A DNA stretch of 5,072 nt from Chloroflexota bacterium (GTDB taxonomy: Bacteria > Chloroflexota > Limnocylindria > P2-11E). The first letter of the stretch is position 1. Each line of letters begins with the position of its first letter. The notes under the pieces were generated by a model. The model was not told the origin of the DNA and did no database searches. It saw only the letters and a program-made list of their open reading frames with translations. Shown here in pieces: positions 1 to 5,072 of the stretch. The translations under genes were made by a program, and so were the position numbers. Location: contig JACDAF010000158.1 of NCBI GenBank assembly GCA_013695575.1, forward strand, positions 1 to 5,072, in the 5' to 3' direction.

Positions 1-734
1 GAGCCCTCGTAGGCCGCGTTCACCTGGGCCAGGCGCGCGGTCGCGTCGTCGGCGGCGCTGGCGCCCTGGCCGGACGTGCCGCCGGCTTCGTCCGCCGTGA
101 TGTAGTTGCCCAGATCGTCCGCCCGGACGTCCGCCGCGCGGCCTGCCATGCCGCCGCCATCGACCGCGGACCGGACGACGTCGTGCTGATCGCCCAGTGC
201 GGTGCGGGCACCCGTCGCTTCGTCGCTGATCGCCGAGCGGGCCACGTCGTGCTGATCGCCCAGTGCGGTGCGGCCACCCGTCGTTTCGTCGCTGATCGCC
301 GAGCGCGCCACGTCGTGCTGATCGCCGAGGGCCGTGCGGGAGCCGCTGCCCTCGCCCGTGACACCTGCGCGGACCGAGCCGCCGGCGTCGCTGATCCGCG
401 CGCTGCGGACAGCGCCGGATGCGTCGTCGAGGATCCCGTCCGTGACAAGCGGCTCTCCGCCGTCGGGGATCGTCGCGCCGACGCTGAGGTCGTTGCCGAG
501 CCCGACCTTGCTCACGCCCGAGGCTGCCTCGCCCATCGCGAAGGTCTTGCTCATGCGCTGGTCGACCCCGAACGACGCCAGCTTCGTGGCGTCGCCGCTC
601 TTGATCGCTGCGCGCTCGTCGGGCGTCAGGTCGAAGCCGCTCAGGGCCGCGCCCGGATCCGTCCGAAGCGTGTTTCGGAACGCCGCGTCGCTGATCGCCC
701 GCTGGATCACCTGTCCGAGTGTCCCCTTCGCCAT
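1..734 (-). CDS. NHLP/Os1348-like leader protein with 22-residue tandem repeats (3' end outside window)
   Basis: The open frame runs leftward from ATG at 734-732 off the window edge: 244 codons with no stop. Residues 1-65 are a compact helical domain: VIQRAISDAAFRNTL, then DPGAALSGFDLTPDERAAI, then SGDATKLASFGVDQRMSKTF. This pattern (DxxFRxxLxxDPxAAL, LTPxERAAI, LxxxGVD) is the one I associate with NHLP-clan (Os1348-type) RiPP leaders and the related LigA-like fold. From about residue 66 the protein becomes low-complexity, rich in Gly, Asp, Ala, Ser and Thr and without a single Cys. It carries tandem 22-residue units at 133-154, 155-176 and 177-198, with degenerate flanking units. No signal peptide or membrane segment is visible. 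The start is supported by a strong AAAGGAG eight bases upstream. It lies last in the leftward gene group behind a PqqD-like/M50 protein, which suggests it is a substrate or partner. It is much longer than a typical RiPP precursor, so a structural or secreted repeat protein is an alternative. The reading frame is secure; the function is inferred. Confidence 0.8.
   Translation of the reverse strand, partial: MAKGTLGQVIQRAISDAAFRNTLRTDPGAALSGFDLTPDERAAIKSGDATKLASFGVDQRMSKTFAMGEAASGVSKVGLGNDLSVGATIPDGGEPLVTDGILDDASGAVRSARISDAGGSVRAGVTGEGSGSRTALGDQHDVARSAISDETTGGRTALGDQHDVARSAISDEATGARTALGDQHDVVRSAVDGGGMAGRAADVRADDLGNYITADEAGGTSGQGASAADDATARLAQVNAAYEG
141..338 (-). repeat. Three in-frame 66-bp tandem repeats inside the leader protein gene
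   Basis: Unit 1 is 338-273, unit 2 is 272-207 and unit 3 is 206-141, read on the minus strand. The peptide pattern is RTALGDQHDVARSAISDE followed by (T/A)TG(G/A). Units 1 and 2 agree at 60 of 66 bases by hand count: four differences are synonymous and two change the residue. Unit 3 matches unit 2 exactly for its first 29 bases, then diverges to VRSAVDGGGMAG. Weaker copies flank the array: RSARISDAGGS at residues 110-120 and RAADVRADDLGNYITADEAGG at 199-219. The array looks like recent in-frame duplication with the peptide sequence kept. Confidence 0.9.
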
Positions 735-742
735 CGTGTCGG

Positions 743-749
743 CTCCTTT
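743..749 (-). promoter_or_regulatory. Shine-Dalgarno site of the leader protein gene
   Basis: Read leftward, AAAGGAG is followed by an eight-base spacer and the ATG at 734-732. This is the best ribosome binding site in the window. It fixes the start of a frame that has no stop within the window, and suggests efficient translation of this gene compared with its neighbours. Confidence 0.8.
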
Positions 750-765
750 CGCCTTTACGGCTGTT

Positions 766-785
766 GGCGGTAACCATGGACCGCC
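766..785 (-). other. Small inverted repeat in the leader region of the repeat-protein gene
   Basis: GGCGGT (766-771) and ACCGCC (780-785) are perfect inverted repeats around an eight-base loop that contains the palindrome CCATGG. The hairpin would sit about 30 bases upstream of the ATG at 734, in the 121-nt gap (735-855) after the zinc-ribbon gene. No T-run follows on either strand, so a standard intrinsic terminator is unlikely. It could be an attenuating or stabilising hairpin, or chance in GC-rich DNA. I saw no convincing -35/-10 pair in the gap, so whether this gene has its own promoter or is read through from upstream is open. Confidence 0.3.
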
Positions 786-855
786 ACCCCACCCGGTTGG
801 ACTGGCTACGTCACGCATCGTGTGTGATCTCGATAACGTTCCCTCCCGGTCCTCG

Positions 856-1071
856 CTACTCGAGCTCCGGCAGATCGACCGGATCGCCGCGCGGCCTGCA
901 CACCCCGCAGTGGACCGCGTCCTCGACGACCAGCGCGCGAAGTCCCTCGTGACGCTTGCCGCGGAACACGTCGATCACGAACGGATGCTGGCGCGTGTGC
1001 TCGCGACAGGTCCCCCTGCCACAGAACCGGCACGCGCCCACGGCCGTCCGCTCGCACGTCCAGCAGTCCAG
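856..1071 (-). CDS. Small zinc-ribbon/B-box-like protein, probable CTG start
   Basis: 71 codons, ending at TAG (858-856). The ligand pattern is C3-x2-C6, C14-x2-C17, C22-x2-H25-x3-H29, and near the end H54-C55-x2-C58, enough for two zinc ions in a cross-braced AN1/B-box-like arrangement. The middle (PFVIDVFRGKRHEGLRALVV) is a short non-cysteine stretch and the tail is acidic (DPVDLPELE). No membrane segment is seen, so it is probably cytoplasmic. The frame has no ATG, GTG or TTG between its upstream stop and the first CxxC. The first GTG (1041) would remove C3 and C6. A CTG at 1071-1069 lies five bases after GGGAGG and gives MDCWTC, so I chose it. It begins 17 nt after the M50 gene, implying one transcript and possibly coupled translation. 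The function is unknown; a metal-dependent adaptor for the protease or its substrate is a guess. The alternative is a C-terminal extension of the M50 protein made by frameshifting. Confidence 0.72.
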   Translation of the reverse strand: MDCWTCERTAVGACRFCGRGTCREHTRQHPFVIDVFRGKRHEGLRALVVEDAVHCGVCRPRGDPVDLPELE

Positions 1072-1076
1072 CTTGC

Positions 1077-1082
1077 CCTCCC
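1077..1082 (-). promoter_or_regulatory. Ribosome binding site that decides the zinc-ribbon gene start
   Basis: GGGAGG, read leftward, lies five bases upstream of CTG (1071-1069) and just after the TAG (1091-1089) of the preceding gene. It is the main reason for preferring the CTG start over the later GTG at 1041. Confidence 0.5.
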
Positions 1083-1088
1083 GCGCCT

Positions 1089-3236
1089 CTACGTTCCGGC
1101 CGCGACCGCTCCGCCGAGGCCCGCCCCGACATAGTGAGCCGTCCTGGCACGGATATCACCTGCCGACTCCCCCGACGCCCGGACGAGGCGGGCGAAGTCT
1201 TCGCGGGCGAGGCCTGCGACGAGGAGGTCCGTGACCGCGCGCACCGTGGCCGTCCGCCGGCCCCCGAACAGGAGGGCCAGCTCGCCGAAGCTGTCGCCCA
1301 CCCCGAGGTTTCGGGCGAAGGCCCCGTCCGGCAGATGCACGGCCGCCTGTCCTTGCCGGATCACATAGAAGCGGTCGGCACCGTCCCCGGCGTGGAAGAC
1401 GGCCTCGCCCGCCGGGACCCGGCGGGTGCGCATCCGTGCGGCGATCCGGTCGAGCTCCTGGCCGCTCACGCCCCGGAAGAACGGGAGCGCGGCCAACCCC
1501 TGCCGCTCCTCGCGTGACGCCCTGATGCGGGCGCGTACCTCATAGCGGTCCTGCACCCAGCGCCCGAAATGGCCGCGGTCGAGCGACCAGAGCACGGCCG
1601 GCTCGAGGGCTCGGACGGTCGCGCTCCGTGTGGTGCGGTCAAGCAGCGCGAGCTCGCCGAACCCCTCGCCCGGGATGATCGTCCCGAAGCCTTCACCCTC
1701 CGGCCCGATCGCCTCGAGACGTCCGGACCGGACGAGGTAGAACCGATCACCGGGCTCGCCGTATGTCACGACGGTCCCTCCCGCTGCGATCTCCTCGACG
1801 CGCAGGTGGTGCGCGATGGCGGCGAGTGCCTGGCGCGGCAGACCGTGCAGGAAACGGACGCGCGCGAGCGTCGCGATGCGCTCGTTCATCTCCCGCTCGA
1901 GCGCCCGCCGCCGACGCGCCGCGTAGAGCCGCGCCGCGTTCCGGGTGACACCGACGGCACGGCCGAGGAGCGCCACCAGGAGCGGTCCGACGAACACGAG
2001 GACGATGAGGGCGAGGATGATCGCGCCCGCAGGGCCGAGCCCGAAGAGCTCGGCGGCCGCGATCGACACGCGTGTCTGCCAGATCCACACGGAGAAGAGG
2101 AGGACCAAGAGTGACGTCGCGATCGCGCTGCCGCCGAAGGTGGCGAGCCCGATCTCTCGCCGCGTCCAGCGCTCGCGCCGCCGGACCTTGCGGATCGCGG
2201 CCCCGCGCACGAACGCGAGCGCGCGCTGCCGAAGCAGCGGTGCATCGAGGGCGTCGACCAGGATGTGATAGCCGTCCAGGTCGAGGATCGGCAGCAGGTT
2301 CAGGACGAACTGGAAGACGAAGAGGCTCGCCGCGCGGTACGCAAGGTCGCCCGCGGTCGTGTGCCCGCCGGCGGCCGCACCGAAGGCGCAGACGGCGGCG
2401 ACGAGCAGGCCGGCGAGCGGTCCCGCGAGTGACACGACGATCCGCTGCCCGCGCGGTGCGAGCGTCATGTCGGTGGAGTCCACATAGAAGCAGGGAAACA
2501 GGTAGTAGACCGCCACGCCAAGGCGGCGCACGCGCCGGCCGTAGTGTCGGATCGCAAGCGCGTGACCGGCCTCGTGCACGGAGATCGAGAGGACCTGGAG
2601 GACGACGAGGATCAGGATGCCAAGGACGTACGAGCCGTTGAAGGTCACCAGGTCGTGCTTGCCGGACGCGGTCTGCCCGACCCAGACCCAGAGGCCGGCG
2701 GCCCCGAGCACGACGGCCGCGGCGGCGCCCGCGCTGGAGAAGAAGAACCGTCCGCCGAGCCGATAGAGCAGGTCCACGGTGCCTTCGGCGTTCTCCCACC
2801 GCGCGATGTCCCACATGACGAGGCGCCGTAGCAGCCCCTGCGCACGGAGGACGGGGTCGCGCCTCGCGCGGCGCGCGCGGAGCTTCTCGTACACCGGCGG
2901 CGGCTCCTCGCCGAAGAACCCGTTCGCCCGCAGAGCCGCGGTGAGCCGCGCAAGCCGGTCGAGGGCGAACGTGCCGCTGCGGCCCAGGTGCTCGACGAGG
3001 ATCTCCTGGACGCTGCGCCGGCCATCCATGAGCTCGAGGAGCTCGACATCGGCCGGCTCGAGCCGGAGATACGTCCCCGCGCCGCGATCGGCACCGGGGT
3101 TCTTGACGACCGTATAAGGGGTCCCGTCGCGGTTCCGGAGATCTGCCCGGACCATGTCGCGGACGAGACCAGGCACGAACGAGGCGTAGTCCAGGCGGTC
3201 GCGCAGGACCGCCCAGACGCCCTCGGGTTCGCCCAC
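1089..3236 (-). CDS. Membrane M50 (site-2-protease-like) peptidase with PqqD-like domain and two cyclic-nucleotide-binding domains
   Basis: A complete 715-residue protein. Residues ~57-108 resemble PqqD (YLRLEPADVELLELMDGRRS, then EILVEHL and a helical end), the fold that serves as leader-peptide recognition element in RiPP enzymes. Hydrophobic segments lie near 168-188, 203-226, 267-290, 300-318, 368-387 and 404-425. The metalloprotease centre is HEAGH (H221, E222, H225), with D321 in LDLDGYH as the probable third zinc ligand; all expected catalytic residues are present. After a basic stretch (~432-450) come two cNMP-binding domains (~452-570 and ~583-700). Each has a phosphate-binding cassette: FGELALL with R537-S-A, and FGELALL with R661-T-A. 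Both keep the Glu and Arg that contact cyclic nucleotide, so both may bind. GTG at 3236 is the only usual start after the upstream in-frame TGA that keeps the full N-terminal region; no clear Shine-Dalgarno precedes it. It is the first gene of the leftward group. Cleavage of a membrane-associated substrate under cAMP/cGMP control is inferred. Domain calls are strong; the substrate is unknown. Confidence 0.92.
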   Translation of the reverse strand: MGEPEGVWAVLRDRLDYASFVPGLVRDMVRADLRNRDGTPYTVVKNPGADRGAGTYLRLEPADVELLELMDGRRSVQEILVEHLGRSGTFALDRLARLTAALRANGFFGEEPPPVYEKLRARRARRDPVLRAQGLLRRLVMWDIARWENAEGTVDLLYRLGGRFFFSSAGAAAAVVLGAAGLWVWVGQTASGKHDLVTFNGSYVLGILILVVLQVLSISVHEAGHALAIRHYGRRVRRLGVAVYYLFPCFYVDSTDMTLAPRGQRIVVSLAGPLAGLLVAAVCAFGAAAGGHTTAGDLAYRAASLFVFQFVLNLLPILDLDGYHILVDALDAPLLRQRALAFVRGAAIRKVRRRERWTRREIGLATFGGSAIATSLLVLLFSVWIWQTRVSIAAAELFGLGPAGAIILALIVLVFVGPLLVALLGRAVGVTRNAARLYAARRRRALEREMNERIATLARVRFLHGLPRQALAAIAHHLRVEEIAAGGTVVTYGEPGDRFYLVRSGRLEAIGPEGEGFGTIIPGEGFGELALLDRTTRSATVRALEPAVLWSLDRGHFGRWVQDRYEVRARIRASREERQGLAALPFFRGVSGQELDRIAARMRTRRVPAGEAVFHAGDGADRFYVIRQGQAAVHLPDGAFARNLGVGDSFGELALLFGGRRTATVRAVTDLLVAGLAREDFARLVRASGESAGDIRARTAHYVGAGLGGAVAAGT

Positions 3237-3346
3237 GCCCGTAGGGTAGGCCGCGGCGACGCGGCGTCGGCACCCGGGGATGCGCTCCCCTCGTGTTCAC
3301 GACGACACTTCCTGCGGCCGATCAACACACGGATACTCGCCATGTC
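3237..3346. promoter_or_regulatory. Divergent intergenic region with two inverted repeats
   Basis: This 110-base gap separates the leftward M50 gene from the rightward GAF gene, so promoters for both probably lie here or in the gene ends. It contains CGACGC-G-GCGTCG (3257-3269, perfect six-base arms), the eight-base palindrome GCCGCGGC (3250-3257) beside it, and GGGGA-TGCGC-TCCCC (3276-3290). These sites lie 20-55 bases upstream of the GTG at 3236 and could be operators for a dimeric regulator. A weak -10-like GATACT (3332-3337) lies just upstream of the ATG at 3347, without a good -35. If it is real, the GAF mRNA would be nearly leaderless, in keeping with the lack of a Shine-Dalgarno there. 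Short palindromes are common in GC-rich DNA. Confidence 0.4.
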
Positions 3347-5072
3347 ATGGCACATGGGAGGGCCGATCCGACCGAGTTCGAGCGCCTGCGCGCGGAGCGC
3401 GACCACGCCATCGAGCGGCAGGCCGCCCTCGGCGAGGTCCTCAAGGCGATCGCGAACGCTCCGGCCGAGCTCGCGCCGGTGCTCGACACGATCGCGGTGA
3501 ACGCACGCCGGTACTGCGGGGCCGAAGACGTCCTCGTGCTGCTCGCCGAGGGTGATCAGGTCATCTCCCGCGCGCACGCCGGTCCGATCGCACTGCCATC
3601 GCGGGACAGCGACGCGTCGACGGTCGGACGGCAGGTCCCGCTCGTCAACGACACCGTGATTGGACGCGCCATCCTCCAGAAACGGACCGTCCACGTTGAC
3701 GATCTCCAGACCGCTGAGGGCTTCGCGACGGGCCGGGAGCGGGCCAGGAGCGCGAATCACCGGACGACGCTCGCCGTGCCGCTGCTGCGCGATGGCCGCG
3801 CCATCGGCGCGATCATGGCCCGACGCATCGAGGTACGTCCCTTCTCCGAGGACGAGATCGCGCTCATCGAGACGTTCGCCGACCAGGCGGTCATCGCCAT
3901 CGAGAGCGTTCGCCTTCTCAACGAGACGAAGGAGGCCCTCGAGCAGCAGACCGCGGTGAGCGAGGTCCTAGCCACGATCAGCCGCTCGGCGTTCGACCTG
4001 CAGCCGGTGCTCGACACTGTCACTGAGCGCGCGACGAGATTGTCGCGCGCGACGCAGGGGACCATGCATCGCGTCGAAGGTGACATGCTCCATTTCGCCG
4101 CCGGCTTCGGGCCTTCGGAGGCGCTCATGGAGCTCAGCCGGAGGAACCCGATCCAGATCGGCGACCGCGGCACGCTCACCGGTCGGGTATCCGCCGAACG
4201 GCGGACGGTCCATCTCCCGGATGTGCTACAGGACCCGGAGTACACGTACGCGGAGGCGCAGCGCCTCGGCGGCTTCCGCGCGATGCTAGGCGTGCCACTG
4301 CTCCAGGAAGGACATGTCATCGGTGTCATGTCCCTGTGGCGCACTGAGCCCATTCCCTTCGGTGAAAAGGAGATCGCCCTCGTCGAGACGTTCGCCGATC
4401 AGGCGGCGATCGCGATCGGGAACGTACGCCTTCTCAACGAGACCAAGGGAGCTCTCGATCAGCAGACGGCGATCGGCGAGGTCCTCCGAGTCATCTCGCG
4501 ATCGCCCACCGACGTCAGTCCGGTCCTGGAGGCCGTCGTCGCGAACGCAGTCCGCCTCTCAGGAGCCGACAGCGCCAGCTTGGTGCGGATCGACAACGAT
4601 GTCGGTTCGATCGCCGCGAGCGTGGGGCAGACCGAGGAGACCGAAGCCACGCTGAGGGCGTTCCATCGCACACATCGCATCGTCGCCGGACGGGAGTCCC
4701 TCACGGGGCGCGTTCTGCTCGAGCGTCGGTCCGTACAGATCGCGGACGCATCGACCGATCCCGACTACGAGAAGCGTGGCGGCACGCAGGCCGCGCTGTC
4801 ACTCCTCGGAGTACCACTCCTGGGGCCGGACGGGGTCATCGGCGTCCTCATCGCGCGCCGGGCAGCTCCCCACGTCTTCTCGGCCCAGCAAGTCGCGGTC
4901 GTCGAGTCATTCGCCGATCAGGCGGTCATCGCGATCGAGAACGTTCGCCTCTTCAACGAGACGAAGGAGGCGCTCGAGCGGCAGACTGCGGTGAGCGAAG
5001 TCCTTGCCACGATCAGTCGGTCGACCTTCGACCTCCCGGCCGTGCTCCAGACGATCGCCGAGCGCGCCATGG
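3347..5072 (+). CDS. Multi-GAF sensory protein (3' end outside window; output domain unseen)
   Basis: The frame is open from ATG at 3347 to the edge: 575 codons plus one base. A short helical lead (residues ~9-35) precedes GAF1 (~42-187), GAF2 (~217-360), GAF3 (~388-533) and the start of GAF4 (from ~561). Each complete GAF ends with the usual core: AVPLLRDGRAIGAI, GVPLLQEGHVIGVM or GVPLLGPDGVIGVL, then PF(S/G)E(D/K)EIAL or a variant, then ETFADQA(V/A)IAI. Between domains lies a coiled linker, RL(L/F)NETKEALE(Q/R)QTAVSE or close to it. No membrane segment or signal peptide is visible, so it is probably cytosolic. GAF domains bind small ligands or transmit signals. Proteins of this layout usually end in a histidine kinase or an adenylate/guanylate cyclase; which applies here cannot be seen. 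ATG 3347 is chosen because the family lead starts just after it. GTG 3293 is an in-frame alternative, and ATG 3342 is in the wrong frame. It is transcribed divergently from a gene with two cNMP-binding domains. Confidence 0.88.
   Translation, partial: MAHGRADPTEFERLRAERDHAIERQAALGEVLKAIANAPAELAPVLDTIAVNARRYCGAEDVLVLLAEGDQVISRAHAGPIALPSRDSDASTVGRQVPLVNDTVIGRAILQKRTVHVDDLQTAEGFATGRERARSANHRTTLAVPLLRDGRAIGAIMARRIEVRPFSEDEIALIETFADQAVIAIESVRLLNETKEALEQQTAVSEVLATISRSAFDLQPVLDTVTERATRLSRATQGTMHRVEGDMLHFAAGFGPSEALMELSRRNPIQIGDRGTLTGRVSAERRTVHLPDVLQDPEYTYAEAQRLGGFRAMLGVPLLQEGHVIGVMSLWRTEPIPFGEKEIALVETFADQAAIAIGNVRLLNETKGALDQQTAIGEVLRVISRSPTDVSPVLEAVVANAVRLSGADSASLVRIDNDVGSIAASVGQTEETEATLRAFHRTHRIVAGRESLTGRVLLERRSVQIADASTDPDYEKRGGTQAALSLLGVPLLGPDGVIGVLIARRAAPHVFSAQQVAVVESFADQAVIAIENVRLFNETKEALERQTAVSEVLATISRSTFDLPAVLQTIAERAM
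3866..4012 (+). repeat. GAF-end/linker repeat, copy 1
   Basis: Residues 174-222 of the GAF protein: the last GAF helix (IETFADQAVIAIE), the NETKEALEQQ coil, and the entry of the next GAF (ISRSAFDLQPVL). Related copies start 516 and 1035 bases later. Copy 1 and copy 3 are closer to each other than either is to copy 2. Confidence 0.8.
4382..4528 (+). repeat. GAF-end/linker repeat, copy 2
   Basis: Residues 346-394. This is the most divergent copy: NETKGALDQQTAIGEVL replaces NETKEALEQQTAVSEVL, and ISRSPTDVSPVL replaces ISRSAFDLQPVL. The length is the same as in the other copies, with no gap. Confidence 0.8.
4901..5047 (+). repeat. GAF-end/linker repeat, copy 3
   Basis: Residues 519-567: VESFADQAVIAIENVRLFNE, then TKEALERQTAVSEVLATISR. 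It matches copy 1 closely in DNA as well as protein, for example the run AACGAGACGAAGGAGG in both. It leads into a fourth GAF domain cut by the window edge. Confidence 0.8.

Noticed and set aside
141..338. CRISPR-like or non-coding direct repeat array
   Set aside because: The 66-bp units abut without unique spacers and stay in frame within a continuous coding sequence that has a good ribosome binding site.
775..777. Minus-strand ATG within CCATGG as an upstream start of the leader protein
   Set aside because: It is out of frame with the leader sequence and lies within the small hairpin; the ATG at 734 has the strong Shine-Dalgarno.
766..785. Intrinsic terminator after the zinc-ribbon gene
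   Set aside because: The stem is only six base pairs and no T-run follows it, so I list it only as a weak inverted repeat.
811..827. CRP-like site TCAC...GTGA in the 735-855 gap
   Set aside because: The half-sites are in the wrong order for TGTGA-N6-TCACA on both strands, and no promoter is evident beside it.
856..1041. GTG at 1041 as start of the zinc-ribbon protein
   Set aside because: It would discard the C3/C6 pair and lacks a good ribosome binding site, whereas CTG at 1071 has GGGAGG at suitable spacing.
183..1134. Long plus-strand open frames opposite the leader protein and zinc-ribbon genes
   Set aside because: Their translations are Arg/Ala/Pro-rich without recognisable motifs. The minus strand in this stretch gives coherent leader and CxxC motifs; these frames are antisense shadows in GC-rich DNA.
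1747..3300. Long minus-strand open frame overlapping the M50 gene in another frame
   Set aside because: The product is Arg/Pro-rich low-complexity sequence. The frame from 3236 carries HEAGH, LDLDGYH and two FGELALL cassettes.
2645..3760. Minus-strand frame spanning the intergenic region and the GAF gene start
   Set aside because: It runs antisense to GAF1 and out of frame with the M50 gene, and has no domain-like pattern. The plus-strand GAF frame has clear motifs over the same bases.
3757..4353. Minus-strand frame opposite GAF1/GAF2
   Set aside because: The product is Ser/Arg-rich with no motif, antisense to an uninterrupted GAF-coding frame.

Overview
The window is strongly G+C-rich, densely coding DNA with GC-rich third codon positions. 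It probably comes from a soil or freshwater Chloroflexota bacterium (Limnocylindria/Ellin6529-like), with a high-GC actinobacterium as second choice. That placement is an inference from protein architectures remembered from such genomes (a PqqD-like/M50 protease/cyclic-nucleotide-binding fusion, NHLP-type leader proteins, long GAF arrays with NETKEAL linkers). No rRNA or other marker gene is present to prove it.

Layout: a divergent intergenic region (3237-3346) separates two transcription units. Leftward run three genes: (a) a complete 715-residue membrane protein (3236-1089) with an N-terminal PqqD-like domain, an M50 site-2-protease core with HEAGH and LDLDGYH motifs, and two C-terminal cyclic-nucleotide-binding domains; (b) 17 nt further on, a 71-residue cysteine/histidine-rich zinc-ribbon-like protein (1071-856) that apparently starts at CTG; (c) after a 121-nt gap, a protein (734 to beyond the left edge) whose first ~65 residues look like an NHLP/Os1348-type RiPP leader (LigA-like helical fold), followed by a Gly/Asp/Ser/Ala-rich, cysteine-free region with 22-residue tandem repeats. 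Rightward runs a sensory protein (3347 to beyond the right edge) with three complete GAF domains and the start of a fourth, joined by near-identical coiled-coil linkers; its output domain lies outside the window.

Working model (inference): the leader-bearing repeat protein is a substrate or partner of the membrane protein. The PqqD-like domain would recognise the leader, the M50 core would cut a substrate in or near the membrane, and the paired cNMP domains would gate activity. The GAF protein next door could supply the cyclic nucleotide if, as in many similar GAF arrays, it ends in a nucleotide cyclase, but a histidine kinase end is equally possible. I know of no characterised system with this combination, and it is the most interesting content of the window. 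No RNA genes, insertion sequences, CRISPR arrays, att sites or replication origins were seen.
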